Source of the DNA: Klebsiella oxytoca
GTDB taxonomy: Bacteria > Pseudomonadota > Gammaproteobacteria > Enterobacterales > Enterobacteriaceae
Reading direction: 5' to 3'
NCBI RefSeq assembly: GCF_009707385.1
Contig: NZ_CP046115.1
Coordinates: 3,782,001 to 3,846,000, forward strand
Length of the DNA stretch: 64,000 nt
The notes beneath the pieces are model-generated. The model was given only the letters and a program-made list of their open reading frames with translations. It had not been told where the DNA came from and ran no database searches. The translations under genes and the position numbers were made by a program. Shown one piece after another: positions 8,666 to 20,061 of this stretch; the first letter of the stretch is position 1; the number at the start of each line of letters is the position of its first letter.

Positions 8666-11388
8666 GCTTTCGCCTCCTGCAGTGAATCAATACGCGCGCC
8701 TGTCAGTACCGGCGCAATGCCCGGCATGCCCATCGGTAAGCCAACCTGTCCTGCGGTCAGACCTTCAGAGATAACCAGCGGCAGACTCAGCGTCTGCCCT
8801 TCTACGCTGAAGGAGACCATCGTTCCGGCATTGACGCCAAGCTTTGCGGCATCGGCCGGGTTCAGCTTGACGTACGGCTCAGGCATCCGGCTCTGGAATA
8901 CCGGAGCGCGCTGAGACAGTTCGTCGCTGCCGAACAGATGGTAGTAAGGGGCGATACGCCATTTACCTTCTTCCGCCTGGAAGCTTGCCGGCACCGCGGT
9001 AAAGTACTCCAGCCCGCTGGCGGAGGCTTCGATCAGACGCACGCCCGGATCGCCGTGACGCAGTTTACCGCCCACTTCATCCTGGAACTTGTTCCACGCC
9101 TGCGGGGAGTTCCAGCCCGGTGCCCAGGCAAACGGAATTTGCGAGCGCGGCGCGGACGGCTGGTTGTTCCCTTCCATAGAGAAGGCGAACATGGTGTCTT
9201 TATCCTGCGGCTGGCGCGGTTCGTGCACGCTGATATTAGCGCGCATCGCCGTACGGCCGCTGTAGCGGTGCGGTTCACGGGCCAGCTTCTGACCGCGAAT
9301 GCGGAAGGCCGCATCCGGCGCGGCGTCTTTAATACCGGCCAGCTGAGGCAGCGCGGCAATGGCGGCGTCAATCACGTGGTCCAGCTGAGTCCAGTCAACC
9401 TGACGGTTATTGACGGTGCTGTGTAGCGAATGCAGCCAGCGCCAGCTTTCCAGCATCACCGTTTTCGCATCGTAGTAAGCCGGGTCGTAGACCTGGAAGA
9501 AGCGCTGGGCGCGGCCTTCGTTGTTGACCACTGTACCATCGCTTTCCGCAAAGCTTGCCGCGGAGAGCACCAGGTGTGCTTTGTCCATAATCGCGGTGCG
9601 CTGATGGTCAACCACCATCACCAGCGGCGCTTTCGCCAGCGCCGCATCAACGCGGGCGGCTGAAGCGTGGCGGTGCAGGTCGTTTTCCAGCACGATAACC
9701 GCATCGGCTGCGCCGGTTTCCAGTTCGCTCAGCGCCTCTTCAAGCGAGCCGCCGCCGATCATACCGAGGCCAACGCTGTTCACCGCGCGGGCGACCATGG
9801 TCAAGCCGACATCAGCGCCGCGGCCTTTCAGGGCTTTCGCCACGTTGGCCGCCGCCTGAATCACTTCCATGCTACCGGCGTTAGTGCCGGAAACAATCAG
9901 CGGCTTTTTCGCTCCGGCTAACGCCTGAACGATCACGTCGATTTTGCCTTTCAGCTCGTTGCTCAGACCGTCTACCGCCGGTGCGCTTTCGTCCAGCGCG
10001 TGGGCGATAGCAAAGCCAAGGCGCGCCTGATCTTCCACCGGCGCGCGATAGGTCCACGCGGCGATATCATCAAGACGAGTGTCGTCGATGTTGGTGACGA
10101 ACAGCGGATGCTTCGCGCGCTGGCCGATGTTAAGGATCGCCGCGATCTGCCAGTCGGCGACCTTCTGCGCCGCCGCCATTTCGCGCGCTTTGCCTTTCAC
10201 CGCCTGACGCACCGCCAGCGCGATACGCGCGCCGGTCTGGGTGATATCTTCACCAAGGATCAGCACCGCATCGTAGGATTCGATTTCGCGCAGCGCCGGG
10301 GTGTGAATACCGCCTTCGCGCAGCACTTTCAGCATCATCTGCAGACGTTCTTGTTCGCCCTTCGCGATGCCGGTGTAGAAGTTATCGGCACCCACCAGGT
10401 CGCGCAGCGCAAAGTTGCTTTCGATGCTGGCGCGCGGGGAGCCGATACCAATCACCTTCTTCGACTGGCGCAGAATATCCGCGGCGCCCTGCATCGCCTG
10501 CTCGGCGTTGAGAGCGATCAGATCGTCGCCACGGCGCTGTACCGGCTGACGCGGACGGTCTTTCAGGTTTACGTAGCCATAGCCGAAACGACCGCGGTCG
10601 CAGAGGAAGTAGCGGTTAACGGTACCGTTATAGCGGTTTTCGATACGACGCAGCTCGCCATAGCGTTCGCCGGGGCTGATGTTGCAGCCGATGGAACACT
10701 GCTGGCAGATGCTTGGCGCAAACTGCATGTCCCACTTACGGTTATAGCGCTCGGAGTGGGTTTTATCGGTAAATACGCCGGTCGGGCAGACTTCAACCAG
10801 GTTGCCGGAGAACTCGCTTTCCAGCGTGCCATCTTCCGGGCGGCCGAAGTAGACGTTGTCATGAGCGCCATAAACGCCCAGATCGGTGCCGTCAGCATAA
10901 TCTTTGTAGTAGCGAACGCAGCGATAGCAGGCGATGCAGCGGTTCATTTCGTGGGAGATAAACGGCCCAAGATCCTGGTTGCGGTGGGTACGCTTGGTGA
11001 AACGATAGCGACGGAAGCTATGACCGGTCATCACGGTCATATCCTGCAGGTGGCAGTTGCCCCCCTCTTCGCATACCGGACAATCGTGCGGGTGGTTGGT
11101 CATCAACCACTCCACCACGCTTTCGCGGAACTGCTTCGCTTCTGCGTCGTCGATAGAAATAAAAGTGCCATCGGATGCCGGTGTCATACAGGACATCACC
11201 AGGCGGCCACGCGTGTCTTCCGCGTTCTGATATTGCTTAACCGCACACTGGCGGCAAGCACCAACGCTTCCCAGCGCCGGATGCCAGCAAAAGTATGGAA
11301 TATCAAGGCCCAGAGAGAGACAAGCTTCTAGCAGGTTGTCCGCTCCATTAACCTCGTACTCTTTGCCGTCTACATGAATCGTAGCCAT
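8662..11388 (-). CDS. nuoG: NADH:quinone oxidoreductase subunit G
   Basis: NuoG is the large iron-sulfur subunit of the NADH module. It has 908 residues. An N-terminal 2Fe-2S domain carries Cys34, 45, 48 and 67. A His/Cys cluster site (His101, Cys103, 106, 112) and a 4Fe-4S site (Cys151, 154, 157, 201) follow. Cys228, 231, 235 and 263 form the extra cluster N7 found in E. coli-type enzymes. The rest is a molybdopterin-oxidoreductase-like domain that has lost its cofactor. It is 32 bases from nuoF. Confidence 0.97.
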   Translation of the reverse strand: MATIHVDGKEYEVNGADNLLEACLSLGLDIPYFCWHPALGSVGACRQCAVKQYQNAEDTRGRLVMSCMTPASDGTFISIDDAEAKQFRESVVEWLMTNHPHDCPVCEEGGNCHLQDMTVMTGHSFRRYRFTKRTHRNQDLGPFISHEMNRCIACYRCVRYYKDYADGTDLGVYGAHDNVYFGRPEDGTLESEFSGNLVEVCPTGVFTDKTHSERYNRKWDMQFAPSICQQCSIGCNISPGERYGELRRIENRYNGTVNRYFLCDRGRFGYGYVNLKDRPRQPVQRRGDDLIALNAEQAMQGAADILRQSKKVIGIGSPRASIESNFALRDLVGADNFYTGIAKGEQERLQMMLKVLREGGIHTPALREIESYDAVLILGEDITQTGARIALAVRQAVKGKAREMAAAQKVADWQIAAILNIGQRAKHPLFVTNIDDTRLDDIAAWTYRAPVEDQARLGFAIAHALDESAPAVDGLSNELKGKIDVIVQALAGAKKPLIVSGTNAGSMEVIQAAANVAKALKGRGADVGLTMVARAVNSVGLGMIGGGSLEEALSELETGAADAVIVLENDLHRHASAARVDAALAKAPLVMVVDHQRTAIMDKAHLVLSAASFAESDGTVVNNEGRAQRFFQVYDPAYYDAKTVMLESWRWLHSLHSTVNNRQVDWTQLDHVIDAAIAALPQLAGIKDAAPDAAFRIRGQKLAREPHRYSGRTAMRANISVHEPRQPQDKDTMFAFSMEGNNQPSAPRSQIPFAWAPGWNSPQAWNKFQDEVGGKLRHGDPGVRLIEASASGLEYFTAVPASFQAEEGKWRIAPYYHLFGSDELSQRAPVFQSRMPEPYVKLNPADAAKLGVNAGTMVSFSVEGQTLSLPLVISEGLTAGQVGLPMGMPGIAPVLTGARIDSLQEAKA

Positions 11389-11420
11389 TAGCGTGCTTCC
11401 AAAAATAAAAAACCTTTAGA

Positions 11421-12758
11421 TTACCAGCGCGTCTTAAGCAGGTTCGGCTGAATACCGTTAATTGCATGGGTATTGCTGAACTGCTGCTTAATGCCAGCCT
11501 CGAATTCTTCGCGGAAATATTTAATCGCGCTCTGTAGCGGCTCAACCGCACCCGGCGCGTGCGCGCAGAAGGTTTTACCCGGTCCGAGGAATCGACACAG
11601 CTGCTCAAGCGTCTCGATATCCCCCGGCTGGCCTTCGCCACGCTCGAGAGCGCGCAGAATTTTCACGCTCCACGGCAGGCCATCGCGGCAAGGCGTACAC
11701 CAGCCGCAGGATTCGCGGGCGAAAAACTCTTCCAGGTTGCGCACCAGCGGAACCATGCCGATCTCGTGGTCGACGGCCATCGCCAGCGCGGTGCCCAGGC
11801 GGCTACCCGCTTTACCGATGCTTTCGAACTCCATCGGCAGGTCAAGATGCGCTTCGGTCAGGAAGTCGGTGCCCGCGCCGCCCGGCTGCCAGGCTTTAAA
11901 CTTCAGGCCATCGCGCATGCCGCCGGCGTAATCTTCGAGGATTTCGCGCGCGGTGGTGCCGAAAGGCAGCTCCCAGACGCCCGGGTTTTTCACGCGGCCA
12001 GAGAAGCCCATCAGCTTGGTGCCGGCATCTTTACTGGTAGAAATGTTCTGATACCACTCGACGCCGTTGGCCAGAATCGCCGGGACGTTACACAGGGTTT
12101 CGACGTTGTTCACGCAGGTCGGTTTACCCCATACGCCGGAGCTGGCCGGGAACGGCGGCTTAGAACGCGGGTTCGCGCGGCGGCCTTCGAGGGAGTTAAT
12201 CAATGCAGTTTCTTCGCCGCAGATATAGCGCCCTGCCCCGGTATGCACGAACAGTTCGAAGTCAAAACCGGTGCCGAGAATGTTTTTGCCCAGCAGGCCC
12301 GCTTCGGTGGCTTCGGCTATCGCCCGGCGCAGATGCTGGGCCGCTTCGATATATTCGCCGCGCAGGAAGATGTAGCCGCGCCAGGCTTTCAGCGCGAATG
12401 CGGAGATCAGCATGCCTTCCACCAGCAGGTGCGGCAGCTGCTCCATCAGCAGGCGGTCTTTATAGGTACCCGGCTCCATTTCATCGGCGTTACACAGCAG
12501 GTAACGGATGTTCATGGATTCGTCTTTCGGCATCAGGCTCCACTTCAGACCGGTGGAGAAGCCCGCGCCGCCGCGCCCTTTCAGGCCAGCGTCTTTTACC
12601 GCCGTGACGATTTCATCCGGCGCCATCCCGGATAGCGCCTTACGCGCCCCGGCGTAGCCGTTTTTACTCTGGTATTCATCCAGCCATACCGGCTGTTTGT
12701 CGTCGCGCAGACGCCAGGTTAACGGATGGGTTTCGGCAGTACGAATAATGGTTTTCAT
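11421..12758 (-). CDS. nuoF: NADH:quinone oxidoreductase subunit F (NADH and FMN binding)
   Basis: NuoF is the entry point for electrons: it binds NADH and FMN and carries cluster N3. The 445-residue protein has the glycine-rich nucleotide motif GRGGAGF at 61-67, the FMN-binding region around 90-100 ([14 protein letters not shown]) and the N3 ligands Cys351, 354, 357 and Cys398. It overlaps nuoE by 4 bases, as expected for two subunits that assemble together. Confidence 0.98.
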   Translation of the reverse strand: MKTIIRTAETHPLTWRLRDDKQPVWLDEYQSKNGYAGARKALSGMAPDEIVTAVKDAGLKGRGGAGFSTGLKWSLMPKDESMNIRYLLCNADEMEPGTYKDRLLMEQLPHLLVEGMLISAFALKAWRGYIFLRGEYIEAAQHLRRAIAEATEAGLLGKNILGTGFDFELFVHTGAGRYICGEETALINSLEGRRANPRSKPPFPASSGVWGKPTCVNNVETLCNVPAILANGVEWYQNISTSKDAGTKLMGFSGRVKNPGVWELPFGTTAREILEDYAGGMRDGLKFKAWQPGGAGTDFLTEAHLDLPMEFESIGKAGSRLGTALAMAVDHEIGMVPLVRNLEEFFARESCGWCTPCRDGLPWSVKILRALERGEGQPGDIETLEQLCRFLGPGKTFCAHAPGAVEPLQSAIKYFREEFEAGIKQQFSNTHAINGIQPNLLKTRW

Positions 12759-13255
12759 TTATACCGCTCCAGGAGGTCAGGAATCGCTTCCGGCGTCAGA
12801 TAACTGTGCGTATCTTCATCAATCATCATCGTCGGCCCCTTGTCGCAGTTGCCAAGGCAGCAGGTCGGCAGCAGAGTGAAGCGGCCATCAAACGTGGTTT
12901 GACCCGGTTTGATATCCAGCTTCTTCTCAATAGCCGATTGAATGCCCTGGAAACCGGTGATATGGCACACCACGCTGTCGCAGTAGCGAATCACGTGACG
13001 CCCCACCGGCTGGCGGAAAATCTGGCTGTAGAACGTCGCCACGCCTTCTACGTCGCTGGCCGGGATCCCCAGCACATCGGCGATAGCGTAGATTGCGCCA
13101 TCCGGCACCCAGCCGCGCTGCTTCTGAACGATTTTCAGCGCTTCAATGGACGCCGCACGCGGGTCTTCGTAGTGGTGCTTTTCGTGCTCAATCGCCTCAC
13201 GCTCTGCCGCACTCAGCTCAAAAGCCTCGGTTTGTGGTTGTTGATTCTCGTGCAT
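12755..13255 (-). CDS. nuoE: NADH:quinone oxidoreductase subunit E (2Fe-2S)
   Basis: NuoE is a thioredoxin-like 2Fe-2S protein that holds cluster N1a and pairs with NuoF. Of its 166 residues the ligands are Cys92, Cys97, Cys133 and Cys137. The N-terminal 40 residues are charged and helical. It starts just after nuoC stops, with a 2-base gap. Confidence 0.97.
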   Translation of the reverse strand: MHENQQPQTEAFELSAAEREAIEHEKHHYEDPRAASIEALKIVQKQRGWVPDGAIYAIADVLGIPASDVEGVATFYSQIFRQPVGRHVIRYCDSVVCHITGFQGIQSAIEKKLDIKPGQTTFDGRFTLLPTCCLGNCDKGPTMMIDEDTHSYLTPEAIPDLLERYK

Positions 13256-13257
13256 AA

Positions 13258-15066
13258 TTAGCGGTCCACGTCTGACATAACAAAATCGATACTACCCAGA
13301 TAGACAATCAGGTCAGAGACCAGACTGCCGCGAATAGCGGCCGGGATCTGCTGCAGGTGCGCGAAGCTTGGCGTACGCACACGGGTACGGTAGCTCATGG
13401 TGCTGCCGTCGCTGGTCAGGTAGTAACTGTTAATACCCTTCGTCGCTTCAATCATCTGGAAAGATTCTTGAGCCGGCATCACCGGGCCCCAGGAAACCTG
13501 CAGGAAGTGCGTAATCAGGGTTTCGATATGCTGCAGCGTGCGCTCTTTCGGCGGCGGCGTGGTCAGCGGATGATCCGCCTTGAACGGGCCTTCCGGCATG
13601 TTATCGAGGCACTGCTGAAGAATGCGCAGGCTCTGGCGCAGCTCTTCGACTTTCAGCATCACGCGGGTGTAGCAGTCGGAAACGCCACCGCCGGTTGGGA
13701 TCTCAAAGTCGAAGTTTTCATAGCCAGAATAGGGACGCCATTTACGTACGTCGAAACCGATACCGGTTGCACGCAGGCCCGCACCGGTGGTACCCCACTC
13801 CAGCGCTTCTTTGGCATTGTAGGCGGCGACGCCTTTCGAACGACCAATCAGGATAGTGTTGCGCAGCGCGGCTTTCTCATAGGAATCCAGACGCTTCGGC
13901 ATCCATTCGAGGAATTCGCGCAGCAGACGATCCCAGCCGCGAGGCAGGTCGTGCGCGACGCCGCCGATGCGGAACCAGGCCGGGTGCATACGGAAACCGG
14001 TAATCGCTTCCACCAGGTCGTAGATTTTTTGGCGATCGGTAAAGGCGAAGAACACCGGCGTCATCGCCCCGACGTCCTGAATGAAGGTAGAGATATACAG
14101 CAGGTGGCTGTTAATACGGAACAGCTCGGAGAGCATCACGCGAATCACGTTGACGCGATCCGGTACGGTAATCCCCGCCAGTTTTTCCACTGCCAGCACG
14201 TACGGCATTTCGTTAACGCAGCCGCCGAGGTATTCAATACGGTCGGTATACGGGATGTAGCTGTGCCAGGACTGGCGTTCACCCATCTTCTCCGCGCCGC
14301 GGTGGTGGTAACCGATATCCGGTACGCAGTCGATAATCTCTTCACCATCAAGCTGCAGAATAATACGGAACGCACCGTGGGCGGACGGGTGGTTCGGGCC
14401 GAGGTTAAGGAACATAAAGTCCTCATTTTCGGTTCCGCGCTTCATGCCCCACTCTTCCGGCTTAAAGGTCAACGCCTCCATTTCCAGATCCTGCTTGGCT
14501 TTGGTCAGCTCAAACGGATCGAATTCGGTGGCGCGCGCCGGGTAGTCTTTACGCAGCGGGTGGCCTTCCCAGGTCGGCGGCATCATGATGCGCCTGAGGT
14601 TCGGGTGGCCGTCGAAGGTCACGCCAAACATCTCCCAGGTTTCACGCTCATACCAGTTGGCGTTAGGGAAAAGTTTGGTAAAGGTCGGCAGATGCAGATC
14701 GTTTTCAGACAACGCAACCTTGAGCATGATATCGCGGTTGCGGTCTATTGAAATCAGGTGATAGAAAACGGAAAAATCCGCGGCGGGTAAACCGTCACGG
14801 TGCGTGCGCAGTCGTTCGTCCATGCCGTGCAGATCGAACAGCATGACGTAAGGCTTCGGTAATTTCTTCAGGAAATCACCCACCTCGAGCAGCTGTTCAC
14901 GCTTCACCCAAACTACCGGAACGCCGGTGCGGGTTGGCTGAATGGTAAAGGCGTCCGGCCCAAAACGGTTGCGCAGTTCGCCGATCACCGGGTCATCAAG
15001 GTGATCGCGGGTTTGCCAGGCTGGTGCGGCGTCATGCGCGGTTAAATCGGTCATATTGTTCACCAT
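13258..15066 (-). CDS. nuoC: NADH:quinone oxidoreductase fused subunits C and D
   Basis: This is the fused NuoCD protein typical of enterobacteria, 602 residues. Residues 1 to about 190 are the 30-kDa (NuoC) domain, ending in the conserved HPLRKDYP segment. Residues from about 205 onward are the 49-kDa (NuoD) domain, with [14 protein letters not shown] and [12 protein letters not shown], whose histidines line the quinone site. The protein is related to the large subunit of NiFe hydrogenases but lacks the metal-binding cysteines. The 5' end is 86 bases from nuoB. A second Met at residue 5 could also be the start. Confidence 0.97.
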   Translation of the reverse strand: MVNNMTDLTAHDAAPAWQTRDHLDDPVIGELRNRFGPDAFTIQPTRTGVPVVWVKREQLLEVGDFLKKLPKPYVMLFDLHGMDERLRTHRDGLPAADFSVFYHLISIDRNRDIMLKVALSENDLHLPTFTKLFPNANWYERETWEMFGVTFDGHPNLRRIMMPPTWEGHPLRKDYPARATEFDPFELTKAKQDLEMEALTFKPEEWGMKRGTENEDFMFLNLGPNHPSAHGAFRIILQLDGEEIIDCVPDIGYHHRGAEKMGERQSWHSYIPYTDRIEYLGGCVNEMPYVLAVEKLAGITVPDRVNVIRVMLSELFRINSHLLYISTFIQDVGAMTPVFFAFTDRQKIYDLVEAITGFRMHPAWFRIGGVAHDLPRGWDRLLREFLEWMPKRLDSYEKAALRNTILIGRSKGVAAYNAKEALEWGTTGAGLRATGIGFDVRKWRPYSGYENFDFEIPTGGGVSDCYTRVMLKVEELRQSLRILQQCLDNMPEGPFKADHPLTTPPPKERTLQHIETLITHFLQVSWGPVMPAQESFQMIEATKGINSYYLTSDGSTMSYRTRVRTPSFAHLQQIPAAIRGSLVSDLIVYLGSIDFVMSDVDR

Positions 15067-15152
15067 TGCAAAAGGTCCGTGGTGACTGCTGGCGAGGCTT
15101 CGCGCTGTAGTAGATTGATTTGCGAAGTTTTATTCCCGCCCGCAGGCGCAAA

Positions 15153-15827
15153 TTAAATCTCGTCCGGAGTCCGCAGATTGGTCACTGCAATACGTTCGCC
15201 GCGTTTACGCTCGCGTTCCGACTGCATATTGGCGCGATAAACGCCCTGATCGCCAACCACCCAGGACAGCGGACGGCGCTCTTTACCAATGGATTCCTGC
15301 AGCAGCATCAGCGCCTGCATATACGCTTCCGGACGCGGCGGACAGCCCGGGATGTAAACATCAACCGGAATAAACTTGTCCACGCCCTGTACAACAGAAT
15401 AAATATCGTACATTCCGCCGGAGTTGGCGCATGCGCCCATCGAGATAACCCACTTCGGCTCCAGCATCTGGTCATAAAGACGCTGAATGACCGGAGCCAT
15501 TTTGGTAAAGCAGGTACCCGCAACCACCATCAGGTCCGCCTGACGCGGGGAAGCACGCAAGACTTCAGCACCAAAACGCGCAACGTCGTGTACCGCAGTG
15601 AATGACGTCACCATTTCCACGTAGCAGCAAGAAAGGCCAAAGTTGTAAGGCCAGATTGAGTTCTTACGGCCCCAGTTCACCATGTCATGCAAAGCATGTT
15701 CGAGTTTCCCCATATACACGCTTTTGTTGACTTCTTGCTCCAGGGGGTCGGTTACGATCTCCTGTTTTTGCAGGGGGTAACGGTCGTTCTCACCGTTGGG
15801 ATCGATGCGGGTGAGCGTATAATCCAT
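15153..15827 (-). CDS. nuoB: NADH:quinone oxidoreductase subunit B (cluster N2)
   Basis: NuoB holds the terminal cluster N2, which reduces quinone. The tandem Cys67-Cys68 and Cys133 and Cys162 are its ligands. The protein has 224 residues, 4 more than E. coli NuoB as I remember it: the segment after MGKL reads [10 protein letters not shown], so about four residues are inserted near position 43, before the fold proper. The rest is close to identical to the E. coli protein. It lies 15 bases after nuoA. Confidence 0.97.
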   Translation of the reverse strand: MDYTLTRIDPNGENDRYPLQKQEIVTDPLEQEVNKSVYMGKLEHALHDMVNWGRKNSIWPYNFGLSCCYVEMVTSFTAVHDVARFGAEVLRASPRQADLMVVAGTCFTKMAPVIQRLYDQMLEPKWVISMGACANSGGMYDIYSVVQGVDKFIPVDVYIPGCPPRPEAYMQALMLLQESIGKERRPLSWVVGDQGVYRANMQSERERKRGERIAVTNLRTPDEI

Positions 15828-15842
15828 CTTATTGCCTCGCTT

Positions 15843-16289
15843 TTACTGCGTATGACGGTTAGTGGGACTGTCTGTTTCCGGGTTAACCAGCGTGCGACGG
15901 GAGCGCGTAGGCGTCCAATCCAGTGCGCCGATGCGAACGAGATAAACCAGACCAGCCAGTAACACTAAAATGAAAATTGCGGCTTCCACAAAGCCGACCC
16001 AGCCGCTTTCGCGGATTGAAGTCGACCATGCGTAGAGATACAGGGCTTCCACGTCGAAGATAACGAAGAACATGGCAACCAGATAAAACTTCGCAGAAAG
16101 ACGTAAGCGAGCCGAACCAACGGAGTCAATCCCTGATTCAAACGGCGTGTTTTTGCTACGTGCGCGTGCGCGACCGCCAAGATACCAGCCGCCGACAAGC
16201 ATCAGGCAGCACAGGCCGATAGCGATGATGAGAAATAAAGCGAATGCCCAATGATGAGCGATGACTTCAGTGGATGTTGACATACGCAT
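15843..16289 (-). CDS. nuoA: NADH:quinone oxidoreductase subunit A
   Basis: NuoA is the first gene of the complex I operon. The 148-residue protein has three membrane helices and the conserved loop between helices 1 and 2 ([41 protein letters not shown]), with Glu and Asp residues implicated in assembly and coupling. A 651-base region upstream separates it from lrhA and must hold the operon's promoters. Confidence 0.97.
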   Translation of the reverse strand: MRMSTSTEVIAHHWAFALFLIIAIGLCCLMLVGGWYLGGRARARSKNTPFESGIDSVGSARLRLSAKFYLVAMFFVIFDVEALYLYAWSTSIRESGWVGFVEAAIFILVLLAGLVYLVRIGALDWTPTRSRRTLVNPETDSPTNRHTQ

Positions 16290-16844
16290 TGCTTAACCAA
16301 AAAAGTGTAGCGCTAATACCCTCTGCTCTTACTGGCAGATGAACGCCACAGCGTTTCACGGGGAGGAATAAAAAAATAGCCGCGCAAAAAAGCGTCCCTG
16401 GGTAATGTGGAAGGCCAGTTGCGGTGGCTTTTTACTCCTTTCATTAACCTTTTGTCAACTTTAACAAAAGTTTTCACAACATTAATTTACATCGAATTTT
16501 TTTCATTAACATTAAATGCCCTTTCATACGGAATAACCTTGCATACTATTCGGATTTAGTGTTGTTGAATCGTGTCCGTTTCGGACGTAAATCTAAATTG
16601 CTCGCCTATTTTGACAGGATTCAGACACGATTCCTCCCCCTAAGGAGGGGTATTTTCTTGATCTACGACACGCTTTTGTTAATTCAGCCAAGAAAACAGC
16701 AACAAACCAGACGGTTTTTTAACATTAGCAGGAAGTATTGAAAGTGCAGAAAAAAGTGTAGAAGTGAGAGGAAGAGCAGGTCTAATCCCCTGATTTAGAT
16801 GAAAATAGCCAAACAAAACATTCAATTCATCAATAAAATTTGAA
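16290..16844. promoter_or_regulatory. nuo operon control region
   Basis: No gene is visible between nuoA and the lrhA terminator. The stretch is AT-rich near 16440-16560. At 16567-16576 and 16624-16633 two 10-base segments are perfect inverted repeats 47 bases apart, and between them lies a short hairpin (GTCCG-TTT-CGGAC, 16574-16586). Right after the second copy, CCTCC and GGAGG (16633-16648) can pair and are followed by TATTTTCTT on the plus strand. In E. coli the nuo promoters lie in the equivalent region and respond to ArcA, NarL, Fis and IHF; I could not assign those sites here. Confidence 0.5.
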
Positions 16845-16890
16845 AAAAAAGAACCACAGCGACCATTTTGTTCGTCTGTGGTTCTTTTTT
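16845..16890 (-). terminator. Terminator of lrhA (works in either direction)
   Basis: A 9-pair stem GAACCACAG / CTGTGGTTC (16851-16859 with 16876-16884) has A runs on one side and T runs on the other, so it is a strong terminator on both strands. It lies about 50 bases after the lrhA stop. Confidence 0.85.
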
Positions 16891-16940
16891 GCACTTACAT
16901 TTTGTTACCAGTTTTTGTGACGTTTGTTAGCGTTTTTCCT

Positions 16941-17867
16941 TCAGGAAACAAAGGAACTATCTCCCCCTTCCGGGGTATAAACTCGCGGTGAAGACCACGG
17001 CTCATGCTCAGCACTCAACGACTGAAAAATAGCCCGGGTCAGCTCGCTTGCCTTCTGAGGATTACAGCTCAACATATAACGGGTATCCGGGAGCTCGGGT
17101 AAGCCATCGCTCCTCCCCGGCACGCGAAACTCAGGACTCATCATCTCTACCGGCTGCGCCGTCACGCCAAGCCCGGCCTTCACGGCGGCTTTCACTCCGG
17201 CCATTGAGGATGCGGCATGGGAAAGATGCCAGGTAACCCGCGCGGCGTTGAGTACCGTAATGATATCTTCGCGGAATGGATCCGGAGCATCCAGCAGAAT
17301 GAGCGGGACAGACTCCCCCTGCGGGAGGACATAATCCGCGGCGCAGTACCATAGCGTTGGCGAAGTGCGTAGCGTCAGCATCTCAAAATCATTCGTCTGA
17401 CGAGTGGTCAACGCAAGATCGATGGTCCCGTTTGCCAGCATATCGACAATATCGAGATGGTTAAGGACTTTGATTTCCAGCGTGAGCTTGGGATAAAAAC
17501 TGCCAATCCGATTTAACAGGAACGGTAAAATAGTCTCTGCTGTCTCATCGGAAGCACCAACGGTAAGAGTTCCCTGCAGGCTGCTGTACATGAGGGACAT
17601 GCAGGCTTCATCATTAAAACGCAGAATTTTCCGCGCATAGCCCAGTAGCTGAATGCCCTGCTCTGTCAGGAGTTTATTGCGCCCGTGGCGAGCAAAAAGT
17701 TCTTTTCCAACCAACTGTTCCAGCCGCTGCATTTGCTGGCTTACCGCTGACTGAGTCCGGCACACCGCAACGGCGGCAGCGGCAAATGTATTAAGATCGG
17801 CGACGGCAACAAAGGTTCTCAAGAGATCGAGGTCTAAATTTAGTATCGAACGATTTTCATTTATCAT
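16941..17867 (-). CDS. lrhA: LysR-type regulator LrhA
   Basis: LrhA is a LysR-family transcription regulator; in E. coli it represses flhDC (motility) and type 1 fimbriae and affects RpoS. The N-terminal helix-turn-helix (residues about 14-75, with [20 protein letters not shown]) is nearly identical to E. coli LrhA. The effector domain after residue 95 is clearly more diverged, and the C-terminus is shorter (308 against 312). It sits upstream of nuoA in the same orientation, as in E. coli, with its own terminator between. A link to the phase-variable fimbrial locus at the start of this window is possible but not shown. Confidence 0.92.
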   Translation of the reverse strand: MINENRSILNLDLDLLRTFVAVADLNTFAAAAVAVCRTQSAVSQQMQRLEQLVGKELFARHGRNKLLTEQGIQLLGYARKILRFNDEACMSLMYSSLQGTLTVGASDETAETILPFLLNRIGSFYPKLTLEIKVLNHLDIVDMLANGTIDLALTTRQTNDFEMLTLRTSPTLWYCAADYVLPQGESVPLILLDAPDPFREDIITVLNAARVTWHLSHAASSMAGVKAAVKAGLGVTAQPVEMMSPEFRVPGRSDGLPELPDTRYMLSCNPQKASELTRAIFQSLSAEHEPWSSPRVYTPEGGDSSFVS

Positions 17868-18756
17868 ATTTGCTTCACTTTCAGGCGGCTAATGCATACC
17901 TGCCTCGTTAATGCTGTGCTCCAGGCTTCCGGCTATTCCATAAGCTTCGCGTTATCCGCCAAAAACAGACGAATGAACGACTGGATGAACGTTATTGCAT
18001 TAGAAAGCACTCATCCGCAGCAAATGTGCAGAATTTCTGAGTAATAATTTGCTAGTACACCTAATCGCTTTTAATTATGACGATTATGCTTTTAGTGACA
18101 TCACACAAAATAGCCATTGATGGCCTTCCCGGGCGACCCCACCAGCGGCAAACCTTGCCATAGCTATCAGGAATACAACAAAAACCTGCAATAACAATGT
18201 ATTAATAAACAAACAGGCTACCTGGTATAGCCATATGTCGGTATTAACGGTGATATTCTAACCGAAATCCACAATATTTATAAGCGTTATTCAGTATTAT
18301 CTCAGGCGATTGATAATACTGTGTAGGGTTTAAATTAAATTAACAAACCTAAGAATATTCCGTAGCTAAAATAAAAAGTCATGAATTTATTAAATACTTT
18401 CATTAAAAATATCTAGAGAAGTTGTTACAAGCTCCTCGGTATTGTGAATTAAAAGTTCATTGTGCAGATGACTGGTTTACGCACAAAAAATAATCGAGTC
18501 ATCTTTATCGATCAATAAACCATATAAACGTTTACAAAAATGACACAAGGCACAACATAAGACCATAAATAAAACCATAAAAGGCATAATATATAAACAA
18601 AAAGCTTTGCTACCAGATAAATTGATTAAACCAAAAAAAGATGGATAGCAAAATCTTCTCCTGCTAACCCTTCAAAACAGCGGGGATGCGGAGTACATTA
18701 TTCCGTGCTGACTTCCACGGCAGGGAGTGGCGATAACAGCTAAAAGGTCAAGGTTC
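17868..18756. promoter_or_regulatory. Long AT-rich control region between lrhA and alaA
   Basis: The 889 bases hold no convincing gene. The stretch 18200-18660 is very rich in A and T. In E. coli lrhA has a long leader and LrhA activates its own gene, so most of this DNA is probably the lrhA promoter and leader, plus the alaA promoter at the right end. The alaA start is preceded by AAAGG and AAGG stretches. No repeats of the REP or ERIC type are seen. Confidence 0.4.
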
Positions 18757-19974
18757 ATGTCCCCCATCGAAAAATCCAGCAAGTTAGACAACGTTTGTTA
18801 TGACATCCGCGGCCCGGTTCTGAAAGAGGCGAAACGCCTTGAAGAAGAAGGCAACAAAGTCCTGAAGCTGAACATCGGCAACCCAGCGCCGTTTGGCTTT
18901 GACGCGCCTGACGAAATCCTCGTTGATGTCATCCGCAATCTTCCTACCGCCCAGGGCTACTGCGATTCCAAAGGACTGTATTCCGCTCGTAAGGCCATCA
19001 TGCAGCACTACCAGGCCCGCGGTATGCGTGATGTGACGGTAGAGGATATTTATATCGGGAACGGCGTTTCTGAGCTTATCGTCCAGGCCATGCAGGCGCT
19101 GCTGAACAGCGGCGATGAGATGCTGGTTCCGGCGCCAGATTACCCGCTCTGGACTGCCGCAGTAGCGCTTTCCAGCGGCAAAGCAGTGCATTATCTCTGC
19201 GATGAGTCGTCCGACTGGTTCCCGGACCTCGACGATATTCGCGCCAAGATTACCCCGCGTACCCGCGGTATCGTGATTATTAATCCGAATAACCCAACCG
19301 GCGCGGTATACTCAAAGGAGCTGCTGATGGAGATCGTTGAGATCGCCCGTCAGAATAACCTCATCATTTTCGCCGATGAGATCTACGACAAGATCCTCTA
19401 CGATGAGGCGCAACACCACTCGATTGCCCCGCTGGCCCCGGATCTGCTGACTATTACCTTTAACGGTTTGTCGAAAACCTATCGTGTTGCCGGTTTCCGC
19501 CAGGGCTGGATGGTTCTTAACGGACCGAAGAAACACGCAAAAGGCTATATCGAGGGCCTGGAGATGCTGGCCTCAATGCGCCTGTGCGCTAACGTCCCGG
19601 CCCAGCATGCGATCCAGACGGCTCTCGGCGGCTATCAGAGCATCAGTGAATTTATTGTTCCCGGCGGGCGCTTATATGAACAGCGTAACCGCGCCTGGGA
19701 GCTGATTAACGAAATTCCTGGCGTGTCGTGCACTAAGCCGCAAGGCGCGCTGTATATGTTCCCGAAAATCGACGCTAAACGCTTTAATATTCACGATGAC
19801 CAGAAGATGGTGCTCGATTTTCTGCTGCAGGAAAAAGTGCTGCTGGTTCAGGGGACCGCCTTTAACTGGCCATGGCCGGACCACGTGCGTATCGTGACCC
19901 TGCCGCGCGAAGACGATCTTGAAATGGCGATTACCCGTTTCGGGCGCTTCCTTTCCGGCTATCACCAGCTCTGA
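18757..19974 (+). CDS. alaA: Glutamate-pyruvate aminotransferase AlaA
   Basis: AlaA makes alanine from pyruvate and glutamate with pyridoxal phosphate. The start at 18757 (MSPIEKSSKL) gives the standard 405 residues; a frame start 30 bases earlier would add ten residues without family support. Class I/II aminotransferase features are the NPNNPTGAVYS segment near 177, DEIYDKILYD near 207, the Schiff-base Lys240 in NGLSKTYR, and the phosphate-binding Arg in GFRQGW. The sequence is nearly identical to E. coli AlaA (YfbQ). Confidence 0.97.
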   Translation: MSPIEKSSKLDNVCYDIRGPVLKEAKRLEEEGNKVLKLNIGNPAPFGFDAPDEILVDVIRNLPTAQGYCDSKGLYSARKAIMQHYQARGMRDVTVEDIYIGNGVSELIVQAMQALLNSGDEMLVPAPDYPLWTAAVALSSGKAVHYLCDESSDWFPDLDDIRAKITPRTRGIVIINPNNPTGAVYSKELLMEIVEIARQNNLIIFADEIYDKILYDEAQHHSIAPLAPDLLTITFNGLSKTYRVAGFRQGWMVLNGPKKHAKGYIEGLEMLASMRLCANVPAQHAIQTALGGYQSISEFIVPGGRLYEQRNRAWELINEIPGVSCTKPQGALYMFPKIDAKRFNIHDDQKMVLDFLLQEKVLLVQGTAFNWPWPDHVRIVTLPREDDLEMAITRFGRFLSGYHQL

Positions 19975-19986
19975 TGTGACCTGCCC

Positions 19987-20013
19987 TGCCGCCGGGATTT
20001 GCATCCGGCGGCA
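19987..20013 (+). terminator. Hairpin after alaA
   Basis: A perfect 9-pair GC-rich stem (19987-19995 with 20005-20013) and a 9-base loop sit between alaA and yfbR. No T run follows, so it may be a weak terminator or an mRNA 3' stabiliser. Confidence 0.5.
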
Positions 20014-20061
20014 ATCCCTGCGCACAATGGCACCCGACGTTGTAACTGATTAAGGGTTCCT

